Assembly (NCBI GenBank): GCA_937875975.1
Contig: CALEEU010000029.1
Location: forward strand, 1-5,278
Direction: 5' to 3'
DNA length: 5,278 bases
Origin: an uncultured Opitutia bacterium
GTDB taxonomy: Bacteria > Verrucomicrobiota > Verrucomicrobiia > Opitutales > UBA953
A program made the position numbers and the translations under genes. Below, in pieces: positions 1-5,262 of the stretch (position 1 is its first letter; each line of letters opens with the position of its first letter). Below the pieces are notes generated by a model. That model was not told the DNA's origin and made no database searches. It was given only the letters and a program-made list of their open reading frames with translations.

Positions 1-1238
1 ACGTGATGGACTGGTCCCAGATGCTCATCGGCCACCTCCAGCACCACCTGCGCGATCCGAACCGCGACCACCAGCACGGCCGCCTCTATCGCCTGACCTA
101 TCCGTCTCGCCCCCTGCTCACGCCGAAGAAGATCGACGGCGAGTCCGTCGAGAACCTCCTCGCGCTCCTCACCGAGCACGAGGACAACGTCCGCCAGCGC
201 GCCAAGATCGAACTGCATAAGCACGACTCCGCCAAGGTGATCGCCGCGACCCAGAAGTGGGCCAAGCAGTTCAATCCGACCAAGGTCGAAGACGCCCACC
301 ACCTCCTCGAAGCCCTCTGGGTACACCAGTGGCATGACTTCGTGAACCTCGAGCTTCTCGGCCAGCTCCTCAAGTCGCCTGAGCCTCGCGCCCGCGCCCA
401 AGCCGTCCGCGTCGCCATCTACCAGCGTGACCGTATCCCGGATGCGCTCGCCATCATGGAGAACGCCGTCAAGGACGCCCACCTGCGCGTCCAACTCGAA
501 GGCGTCCGTGGCCTGAGCTTCTTCCGCGGCAAGGACACCGACCGTGCCATCGCCGCCGCCGCTTCCCTCAAGGGCGCCAAGGATTACTACATCGCCTATT
601 GCCTCCGTCAGACGATGAAGCAGCTCGAGTCCCTCCCCGAGGGCAAGGGCAAGGTGAACCTCCGCGACTACGCCGACCAGAAGGAAGCCTCCTACGGCCC
701 GACCGACAAGAAGCTCTCCAAGGACGACAAGCGCCTCTACGACAAGGGCAAGGAAGTCTACTTCCGCGAAGCCCACTGCTCGACCTGCCACCAGGCCGAC
801 GGCCGCGGCGCCGAGATGCCCAAGGAACCCGGCAAGCCCGCTCGCGGCGCTTACCCGCCCCTCGGTCGCACCCCGGGCTACCCCTCCAACGGCTGGCTCG
901 AAGGCGACCCTGACCGCGTCATCAAGATCGTCCTCAACGGCCTCTACGGCACGCAGACGATCGACGGTAAGACCTACGGCGACCCCGCCTCGGGCCAGCC
1001 CGTCATGACCGGCCTCGGCCAGCTCATGAACGACGAGGAAGTCGCCGCGGTCATCACCTACGTCCGCCAGTCCTTCGGCAACAACCTCCCGGCCGTCAAG
1101 CCGGCCCAGGTCAAGAAGGTCCGCGCCGAGATCAAGGGCAAGAACAACGCCCTCTACACGGTCGAGGAAATCCTCAAGGAACACCCGCTCGGCGCGCCCG
1201 CCAAGGCCGAGCCGACGAAGGGTAACAAGAAGAAGTAA
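1..1238 (+). CDS. PVC-type cytochrome c / HEAT-repeat protein, C-terminal part (5' end outside window)
   Basis: The frame is open from the first complete codon (base 3) to TAA at 1236-1238. The GTG and ATG at bases 3-8 are probably internal codons, because the first residues already look like the end of a folded domain. Residue numbers count from base 3. Residues 1 to about 38 (DW...H...PNRDH..GRLYRLTYP) resemble the last blade of the sorbosone/glucose dehydrogenase-like beta-propeller found in large PVC haem proteins. Residues about 48-220 are helical, Arg- and Leu-rich HEAT-like repeats, with a typical LLEALWVHQ stretch. A cytochrome c domain follows: CSTCH at 259-263 (bases 777-791) binds haem covalently, and M335 in PVMTGLG is the likely sixth ligand. 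The tail is Lys-rich and ends KKK. Family knowledge suggests an exported periplasmic electron-transfer or dehydrogenase protein; the signal peptide and substrate-binding part would lie upstream. Substrate is unknown. A terminator follows the stop by about 20 bp, so this is the last gene of its transcript. Confidence 0.9.
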   Translation, partial: VMDWSQMLIGHLQHHLRDPNRDHQHGRLYRLTYPSRPLLTPKKIDGESVENLLALLTEHEDNVRQRAKIELHKHDSAKVIAATQKWAKQFNPTKVEDAHHLLEALWVHQWHDFVNLELLGQLLKSPEPRARAQAVRVAIYQRDRIPDALAIMENAVKDAHLRVQLEGVRGLSFFRGKDTDRAIAAAASLKGAKDYYIAYCLRQTMKQLESLPEGKGKVNLRDYADQKEASYGPTDKKLSKDDKRLYDKGKEVYFREAHCSTCHQADGRGAEMPKEPGKPARGAYPPLGRTPGYPSNGWLEGDPDRVIKIVLNGLYGTQTIDGKTYGDPASGQPVMTGLGQLMNDEEVAAVITYVRQSFGNNLPAVKPAQVKKVRAEIKGKNNALYTVEEILKEHPLGAPAKAEPTKGNKKK

Positions 1239-1259
1239 GCCTCCGGACTTGCTCCCCCC

Positions 1260-1289
1260 AAAGGGCGTGCCAAGTGGCACGCCCTTTTT
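1260..1289 (+). terminator. Rho-independent terminator of the cytochrome gene
   Basis: GGGCGTGCC (1263-1271) pairs perfectly with GGCACGCCC (1276-1284) around an AAGT loop. AAA at 1260-1262 pairs with the first three T of the T5 run at 1285-1289, which gives a 12-bp perfect stem ending in a U-tract. It lies 21 bp after the cytochrome stop codon. On the opposite strand only three T follow the GC stem, so it appears to work mainly for + strand transcription. Confidence 0.93.
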
Positions 1290-1365
1290 CGTGCCTGTCA
1301 ATAACTCGTCCGCTTATGACGAGCGGTCCGCTTGCCTCTGGCCCAAGTTCCGCAAGAGTAAGGGC

Positions 1366-1815
1366 ATGAGACCCGCCCTCTGGAAGGCCGTCGCCGACCA
1401 CCTCAAGCCGCATGAACAGCCGTACCGCCTGACCGCGCGGGACGACTTCAACGCACGTGTGGTGCTGAAGGGTTCGAAGGCGCTCATCCGCGCCTTCTAC
1501 CAGCCGCGCGAAGGCGACGTCCCCGGCGAAGCGACCATCAGCCTCACGCTCGATGGCCAATCCGAGATCGGTGCGATCGCGGCGTTCCTCTCGAACCAGA
1601 AGCGCTACGCGAAGAAGTTGCCGTCCACCCTGCACTTCTCGCAGGAACTCTCGCATCGTCGCCCCGGCGGCCTCGGCGAAGCCCGCCTGACCTTCAAGGC
1701 CAACGTCGTTTCGTGGCATGATGCGAAGCTCATCGAGCGTCTCTCTCTTTTCTACGCCGACAGCGCGCAAGCCCTCTTCCAGCTCCACACCGAGCTCATG
1801 ACGACGGGAGAGTGA
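1366..1815 (+). CDS. Hypothetical protein, 149 aa, function not recognised
   Basis: The frame stays open further upstream, but everything before 1290 is the terminator, so the start must lie after it. ATG at 1366 begins MRPALWKAVADHLK and is the first ATG after the hairpin. GTG at 1291 is an alternative that would add 25 residues. The Shine-Dalgarno is weak: TAAGG at 1359-1363 is very close to the ATG. Codon use from 1366 on (GAC, GGC, CTC, AAG preferred) matches the neighbouring genes, which supports real coding. The protein is soluble, without cysteine, signal peptide or membrane segment. It appears to have an N-terminal helix, a beta-rich middle with LTLDGQSEIGAIAAFLSNQ, and a C-terminal helix (DAKLIERLSLFYADSAQALFQLH). 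This order vaguely recalls DUF4268-type proteins (strands, then a KxxFxxL-like helix and a Trp-containing C-terminal helix), but I cannot claim membership. It stands alone between a terminator and a repeat region, so context gives no function. Confidence 0.66.
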   Translation: MRPALWKAVADHLKPHEQPYRLTARDDFNARVVLKGSKALIRAFYQPREGDVPGEATISLTLDGQSEIGAIAAFLSNQKRYAKKLPSTLHFSQELSHRRPGGLGEARLTFKANVVSWHDAKLIERLSLFYADSAQALFQLHTELMTTGE

Positions 1816-1816
1816 G

Positions 1817-1833
1817 CGGTCGCGAAGCGACCG
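1817..1833 (+). terminator. Hairpin directly after the hypothetical gene, possible weak terminator
   Basis: CGGTCGC (1817-1823) and GCGACCG (1827-1833) form a perfect 7-bp stem around a GAA loop, two bases after the stop codon of the 149-aa gene. No T-tract follows, so it may protect the 3' end or mark termination only weakly. The position is suggestive; the function is inferred. Confidence 0.35.
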
Positions 1834-1880
1834 GAACAGATGGCTGAGTCGATGGCAGAGGGCAGAGGACGGAATGATTA

Positions 1881-1908
1881 GAGCATCGAGTATGGAGTAT
1901 CGAGTATC
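1881..1908. repeat. Tandem heptamers GAGTATC x4
   Basis: Four head-to-tail 7-bp units: GAGCATC (1881-1887), GAGTATG (1888-1894), GAGTATC (1895-1901) and GAGTATC (1902-1908). Two direct GGCAGAG heptamers (1854-1860 and 1861-1867) lie just upstream. The motif differs from the other heptamer families in the region but has the same period. Confidence 0.8.
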
Positions 1909-1919
1909 GGGGTAGTGCA

Positions 1920-1967
1920 TGCCTTGGGGTAGGGTCAGCACTGCGTGCTGACCTAGTTTGCCTTGGG
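1920..1967. repeat. Palindrome flanked by 9-bp direct repeats
   Basis: GGTCAGCAC (1933-1941) and GTGCTGACC (1945-1953) form a perfect 9-bp stem with a TGC loop. The 30-bp segment holding it (1929-1958) is bracketed by identical TGCCTTGGG copies at 1920-1928 and 1959-1967. This looks like a small REP-like or miniature insertion with a possible target-site duplication. It lacks a T-tract, so it is not a typical terminator. Mobility is inferred, not shown. Confidence 0.6.
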
Positions 1968-1980
1968 CTGAATTGAAGAG

Positions 1981-2018
1981 TCCCGCCACCTGCCACCCGG
2001 GGCTGCCACCCGCCACCC
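1981..2018. repeat. GCCACCY heptamer block, copy A
   Basis: After TCCC come GCCACCT (1985-1991) and GCCACCC (1992-1998), a 6-bp spacer GGGGCT (1999-2004), then GCCACCC twice (2005-2018). The same 38-bp block occurs in reverse orientation at 5225-5262 with only two differences, which exchange the T and C variants between the two halves. Confidence 0.85.
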
Positions 2019-2031
2019 AAGATAGGTCTTA

Positions 2032-2059
2032 GCGGATAGCGGTTGGCGGATAGCGGTTA
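2032..2059. repeat. Tandem heptamers GCGG(A/T)T(A/G) x4
   Basis: Units are GCGGATA (2032-2038), GCGGTTG (2039-2045), GCGGATA (2046-2052) and GCGGTTA (2053-2059). They are in inverted orientation relative to the AACCGCY array at 2158-2185, so the two arrays form the outer arms around the CCGG palindrome. This array is missing from the corresponding place in the downstream copy of the composite repeat. Confidence 0.8.
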
Positions 2060-2067
2060 AAAACAGT

Positions 2068-2185
2068 GGGAACCGGAGACCGGATGATTGGCTAGGGTTC
2101 ATATGTCCGCAGCAAACTTTCCCGGTTTCCGGTCTCCCTTTGCTCGTTCGTGTTCCCAACCGCCAACCGCTAACCGCCAGCCGCC
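2068..2185. repeat. Composite palindromic repeat, copy A (CCGG arms, 19-bp core, AACCGCY array)
   Basis: Left arm: ACCGGAG (2072-2078) and ACCGGAT (2079-2085). Right arm: CCGGTTT (2122-2128) and CCGGTCT (2129-2135) followed by CCC. GGAGACCGGA (2075-2084) is the exact reverse complement of TCCGGTCTCC (2128-2137). Between the arms lies the core TATGTCCGCAGCAAACTTT (2102-2120), identical to the reverse complement of 5147-5165. After GTGTTCCC come four heptamers AACCGCC, AACCGCT, AACCGCC, AGCCGCC (2158-2185). The whole element aligns, inverted, with about 5088-5201; by eye the identity is around 85%. Confidence 0.85.
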
Positions 2186-2205
2186 ATCACCATTAACGGG
2201 TCTCC

Positions 2206-2237
2206 CTGGCCAACTGGCGGACTGGTCAACGGATCAA
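2206..2237. repeat. Degenerate tandem octamers
   Basis: Four successive 8-bp units: CTGGCCAA (2206-2213), CTGGCGGA (2214-2221), CTGGTCAA (2222-2229) and CGGATCAA (2230-2237). The match is imperfect and the period differs from the 7-bp arrays on both sides, so this is a weaker call. Confidence 0.45.
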
Positions 2238-2244
2238 CTTACCC

Positions 2245-2272
2245 ATCCGCCAACCGCCTACCGCTAACCGCT
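2245..2272. repeat. Tandem heptamers (A/T)(A/T)CCGC(C/T) x4
   Basis: Units are ATCCGCC (2245-2251), AACCGCC (2252-2258), TACCGCT (2259-2265) and AACCGCT (2266-2272). They have the same family and orientation as the array at 2158-2185, and lie some 70 bp before the alaS start codon. Confidence 0.75.
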
Positions 2273-2286
2273 TCCACCCTTCATTT

Positions 2287-2336
2287 CCCTTCCCTTTTCC
2301 CCCGACAGGGTCTTAAAAAGACCCCTTCCCTTTTCC
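2287..2336 (+). promoter_or_regulatory. alaS leader: 14-bp direct repeat around a hairpin, no Shine-Dalgarno
   Basis: CCCTTCCCTTTTCC occurs at 2287-2300 and again at 2323-2336. Between the copies, GGGTCTT (2308-2314) pairs with AAGACCC (2318-2324) around AAA. The second pyrimidine copy ends four bases before the alaS ATG, so the usual purine-rich ribosome binding site is absent. The hairpin's right arm overlaps the second repeat by two bases. A role in translation initiation or control is inferred from position only. The structure lacks the features expected of a T-box leader. Confidence 0.45.
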
Positions 2337-2340
2337 GTCC

Positions 2341-5031
2341 ATGACCTCCGCCCAAGTCCGCCAATCCTTCCTCGATTTCTTCAAATCGAAGCAGCACTCG
2401 ATCGTCCAGTCGTCGAGCCTGATGCCGGACTCCCCTAACCTGCTCTTCACCAACGCCGGGATGAACCAGTTCGTCCCGATCTTCCTCGGCCAGACGAAGT
2501 GCCCGTACACCCCCGGCCGCGCCGCCGACACCCAGAAGTGTATCCGCGCGGGCGGTAAGCATAACGACCTCGAGGACGTCGGTCTGGACACCTACCACCA
2601 CACGTTCTTCGAGATGCTGGGCAACTGGTCCTTCGGCGACTACTTCAAGCGTGAGGCCATCGACTACGCCTGGGAACTCATCACCGAAGTCTGGAAATTC
2701 CCGAAGCACCGCCTCTACGCCACGGTCTACAAGCCGGACAAGTCCAAGGGCGATCCTTCAGAATTCGACCAAGAAGCCTGGGACGCCTGGGCCGAGAAGT
2801 TCCGCGCGGCCGGCCTCGACCCCGAGGTCCATATCGTGAACGGGAATAAGAAAGATAATTTCTGGATGATGGGCGAGACCGGTCCCTGCGGTCCTTGCAC
2901 CGAACTCCACGTCGACCTCACGCCCGAAGGCGACACGAAGGGAACGCTCGTCAACGGCAGCGACGCTCGCTGCATGGAGATCTGGAACCTGGTCTTCATC
3001 CAGTTCAACGCCAACCCCGACGGCACCTTCAGCCCGCTCCCGGCCCGCCACGTCGATACGGGCATGGGCTTTGAACGCGTCGCTGGCATCATGCAGTGCA
3101 CGAAGAATTTCAAGGACTTCTCGGGCGTGATCTCCAACTACGAGAGCGACGTCTTCACGCCACTCTTCCGTCGCCTCGAGGAACTCTCGGGCAAGAAATA
3201 CGGCTCCACCCTGCCCGCCGCCGGTTCGATCGGCGACACGCAGCAGGAGAAGGACGACGTGGCCTTCCGCGTCATCGCCGACCATATCCGTACGCTCTCC
3301 TTTGCGATCGCCGACGGCATCCAGCCGGGCAACTCCGACCGCAACTACGTCCTCCGCCGCATCCTGCGCCGTGCCGTCCGCTATGGCCGCACGCTCGGCC
3401 TAAAGAACGGCTTCTTCCATCAGCTCGTCGGCGTGCTCGCCGAAACCATGGGCGACGTCTTCCCGGAAATCCGCACCCGCCGCACGGTGGTCGCCGACGT
3501 GATCCGCATCGAAGAAGAATCCTTCAACCGCACCCTCGACAAGGGCATCGCCCTCTTCGAAGACGAAGCCAGCAAACTCAAGGCCGGCGGCGCCATCTCG
3601 GGCGCCATCGCCTTCCGCCTCTATGACGAGCAAGGCTTCCCGCTCGACCTCACGCAGCTCATGGCCCGCGAACGCGGCCTGACCGTCGACGGTGCCGGCT
3701 TCGAGAAGTTGATGGAAGAGCAGCGCAACCGCGCCCGCGCCGCGCAGAAGAAGGAAATCATCACGCTCTCCGACATCGGTTCCGACCACCCGACCACCTT
3801 CGTCGGTTACGACGCGCTCGCCACGCAGGCCAAAGTCGCCCAGATCGCCAAGATCAAGGACCGCTCCGCCGTCATCCTCGATAAGTCCCCTTGCTACGCC
3901 GAGATGGGCGGCCAGGTCGGCGACGCCGCGATCATCACCCTCGGCGGCCGCCAGTGGCACGTCACCGATACCCAGAAGTCTGGCCAGACTTGGCTCCACT
4001 TCCTCGATGGCGAAGACGCCCCCGAGACCGGCGCGACGATCGAGATCGCCGTCGACCAGGCCCGGCGCGACGCCATCCAGCGCCACCACACGGTCACGCA
4101 CATCCTGCACTGGGCGCTCCATGAGGTCGTCTCCAAGGAAGCTTCGCAGAAGGGCTCCGCGGTCGACCCCACGAAGCTGACCTTCGACTTCAACGGCGCG
4201 GCGCTCACGCCGGGCCAGCTGGCCGACATCGAGAAGCTCGTCAACGAGCGCATCCTCGCCAACGACGCCGTGACGTGGAGCGAAGTCGCCTACGCCTCCG
4301 TCAAGGGCCGCCCCGACATCATGCAGTTCTTCGGCGACAAGTACGGAGACTCCGTGCGCGTCGTGCAGGTCGGCGGCCAGGCCGCCTCGCTCAACGGCTG
4401 GTCGATGGAACTCTGCGCGGGCACGCACGTCCGCCACACGGGCGAGATCGGCCTCTTCCGCATCGTCGGCGAAAACGCCATCGCCGCGGGCGTCCGCCGC
4501 ATCGAAGCCGTCGCCGGCCTCGCCTCTTACGAACGCGCGAAATCCGAAGCCGAGCTATTGAAGGCGCTCGCCTCGTCGACCAATACACCGATCGCCGATC
4601 TCGCCAAGCGCCTCGAGCAGATCATGGAGCAGAGCTCCGCGCTCGAGAAGAAGCTCAAGGTCTACCGCGACAAGGAATCCTCGCAGCTCGCCGATACCCT
4701 CGCCGCCAAGGCGAGCGACCGCGCCGGCCTGAAGTACGTCATCGCCCAGGTCAGCGCCGAGACGCCCAACGATCTCCGCGACCTCGGTGCCAAGGTGGCC
4801 GGCAAGGTCGGCCCTGCCGCCGTCGTCGTCCTCGCCGCCGTCTTCGGCGACAAGGTCTCCCTCGTCGCCAACTGCGGTCCGGATGCCGTCAAGGCGGGCA
4901 AGGCCGCGGGCAAGATCGTCACCGACGCCTGCGGTAAGCTGGGCGGCAAGGGTGGCGGCAAGCCCGACGCCGCGATGGGCGGCGGCACCGACGTCTCCAA
5001 GGTCGCCGAGGCTTTGGGTAGTGTTGCGTAA
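2341..5031 (+). CDS. alaS: Alanyl-tRNA synthetase (AlaRS), complete
   Basis: A class II synthetase that activates alanine with ATP, charges tRNA-Ala and hydrolyses mischarged Ser- or Gly-tRNA-Ala in the cytoplasm. It has 896 residues, close to the usual length (E. coli about 876). ATG at 2341 is chosen because MTSAQVRQSFLDFFKSKQH aligns with the standard AlaRS N-terminus. Catalytic core: motif 1 region with LLFTNAGMNQF near residue 40, motif 2 TFFEMLGNWSFGDYFK (88-103), motif 3 DTGMGFER (239-246). The tRNA-recognition helical domain includes PGNSDRNYVLRRILRR (329-344). The editing domain has its zinc ligands in HTVTH (583-587) and CAGTH (692-696). A coiled segment (about 757-780) leads to the DHHA1/C-Ala domain with the glycine loop GGKGGGKPD (868-876). 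All key motifs are intact, so it should be active. It stands alone between repeat-rich regions, with no recX/recA or other common partner visible. Confidence 0.98.
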   Translation: MTSAQVRQSFLDFFKSKQHSIVQSSSLMPDSPNLLFTNAGMNQFVPIFLGQTKCPYTPGRAADTQKCIRAGGKHNDLEDVGLDTYHHTFFEMLGNWSFGDYFKREAIDYAWELITEVWKFPKHRLYATVYKPDKSKGDPSEFDQEAWDAWAEKFRAAGLDPEVHIVNGNKKDNFWMMGETGPCGPCTELHVDLTPEGDTKGTLVNGSDARCMEIWNLVFIQFNANPDGTFSPLPARHVDTGMGFERVAGIMQCTKNFKDFSGVISNYESDVFTPLFRRLEELSGKKYGSTLPAAGSIGDTQQEKDDVAFRVIADHIRTLSFAIADGIQPGNSDRNYVLRRILRRAVRYGRTLGLKNGFFHQLVGVLAETMGDVFPEIRTRRTVVADVIRIEEESFNRTLDKGIALFEDEASKLKAGGAISGAIAFRLYDEQGFPLDLTQLMARERGLTVDGAGFEKLMEEQRNRARAAQKKEIITLSDIGSDHPTTFVGYDALATQAKVAQIAKIKDRSAVILDKSPCYAEMGGQVGDAAIITLGGRQWHVTDTQKSGQTWLHFLDGEDAPETGATIEIAVDQARRDAIQRHHTVTHILHWALHEVVSKEASQKGSAVDPTKLTFDFNGAALTPGQLADIEKLVNERILANDAVTWSEVAYASVKGRPDIMQFFGDKYGDSVRVVQVGGQAASLNGWSMELCAGTHVRHTGEIGLFRIVGENAIAAGVRRIEAVAGLASYERAKSEAELLKALASSTNTPIADLAKRLEQIMEQSSALEKKLKVYRDKESSQLADTLAAKASDRAGLKYVIAQVSAETPNDLRDLGAKVAGKVGPAAVVVLAAVFGDKVSLVANCGPDAVKAGKAAGKIVTDACGKLGGKGGGKPDAAMGGGTDVSKVAEALGSVA

Positions 5032-5038
5032 GATACCT

Positions 5039-5062
5039 AGGGACAGGGGCAGGGCTAGGGCC
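5039..5062. repeat. Tandem hexamers AGGGNN x4
   Basis: Units are AGGGAC (5039-5044), AGGGGC (5045-5050), AGGGCT (5051-5056) and AGGGCC (5057-5062), starting 8 bp after the alaS stop codon. The period is six, unlike the 7-bp arrays around it. Confidence 0.6.
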
Positions 5063-5078
5063 AGGTAACACTGGCCTT
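5057..5078 (+). terminator. Hairpin after alaS, possible weak terminator
   Basis: GGCCAG (5059-5064) pairs with CTGGCC (5071-5076) around GTAACA. G5058-T5077 (wobble) and A5057-T5078 extend the stem to eight pairs. Only two T follow within the stem and no U-tract, so termination here would be inefficient or would need Rho. It is the only candidate close to the alaS end. Confidence 0.3.
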
Positions 5079-5087
5079 GGTTAGGTA

Positions 5088-5201
5088 TTGGCGGTTAGCG
5101 GTAAGCGGTTGGGAACACAGGCAATCAAGGGGAGGCCGGAAACCGGAAAGTTTGCTGCGGACATAAGAGACCCCGACCAATTATCCGGTCTCCGGTCTCC
5201 C
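5088..5201. repeat. Composite palindromic repeat, copy B (inverted relative to copy A)
   Basis: Read on the + strand: GCGGTTA, GCGGTAA, GCGGTTG (5091-5111), GGGAACAC (5111-5118), CCGGAAA x2 (5136-5149), the core complement (5147-5165), then CCGGTCT x2 (5185-5198) and CCC. The reverse complement aligns with 2068-2180 almost throughout. The CCGG arms pair with each other over about 19 positions with a few mismatches, two of which would be G-U in RNA. The GGGAACAC joint and the heptamer register are kept, showing the two copies descend from one element. Confidence 0.83.
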
Positions 5202-5224
5202 TTTGAGTCTTATGATTTCACTTC

Positions 5225-5262
5225 GGGTGGCAGGTGGCAGCCCCGGGTGGCGGGTGGCGGGA
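5225..5262. repeat. GCCACCY heptamer block, copy B (inverted)
   Basis: GGGTGGC (5225-5231), AGGTGGC (5232-5238), spacer AGCCCC (5239-5244), GGGTGGC twice (5245-5258), then GGGA. Its reverse complement matches 1981-2018 at 36 of 38 positions. It is separated from the CCGG element by 23 bp here and by 49 bp in copy A, where a GCGGNTN array occupies the gap. Confidence 0.85.

Larger units (their letters stand above)
1816..2340. other. Gene-free, repeat-packed region upstream of alaS
   Basis: This 525-bp stretch holds no convincing gene. Open frames crossing it on the minus strand (for example 1174-2016 and 1953-2159) are made of repeat translations or shadow real genes. From left to right it contains a short hairpin, GGCAGAG x2 (1854-1867), a GAGTATC array, a GGTCAGCAC hairpin, GCCACCY blocks, GCGGNTN heptamers, a CCGG palindrome with a conserved core, two AACCGCY-type arrays with a degenerate 8-bp array between them, and the pyrimidine-rich alaS leader. 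No clear -35/-10 promoter was seen, although the alaS promoter is expected somewhere here. Confidence 0.8.

Noticed and set aside
3..8. True start of the cytochrome gene at GTG/ATG at the window edge
   Set aside because: The first residues look like the end of a beta-propeller domain and there is no signal peptide, so the gene very probably begins upstream of the window.
1249..1365. Upstream extension of the hypothetical gene to base 1249
   Set aside because: It would translate through the 12-bp terminator stem. ATG 1366 (or GTG 1291 at most) is more plausible.
1174..2016. 280-codon minus-strand open frame
   Set aside because: It lies antisense to the terminator, the hypothetical gene and the heptamer repeats. 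Its length follows from strong C/G third-position bias in the + strand gene, and the translation matches no family I know.
1953..2159. Small minus-strand gene in the repeat region
   Set aside because: Its 68 codons translate the GCCACCY and CCGG repeats, with no ribosome binding site and no recognisable protein.
1881..2272. CRISPR array
   Set aside because: The repeats are 7-8 bp and directly adjacent, without 25-45-bp repeats, unique spacers or cas genes.
2287..2340. T-box riboswitch controlling alaS
   Set aside because: There is no T-box consensus, no specifier stem and no terminator/antiterminator pair; the leader hairpin is only 7 bp.
3400..4437. 345-codon minus-strand open frame inside alaS
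   Set aside because: It is an antisense shadow of an intact alaS. Its D/E/V/G/A-rich composition is typical of reverse frames of GC-rich genes.
4275..4937. 220-codon + strand frame inside alaS
   Set aside because: The extreme Arg-rich translation is the out-of-frame product of alaS codons.
1981..5262. Composite transposon or gene cassette carrying alaS
   Set aside because: The flanking inverted repeats are non-coding, with no transposase, and alaS is an essential housekeeping gene with native codon use. Dispersed intergenic repeats explain the pattern better.
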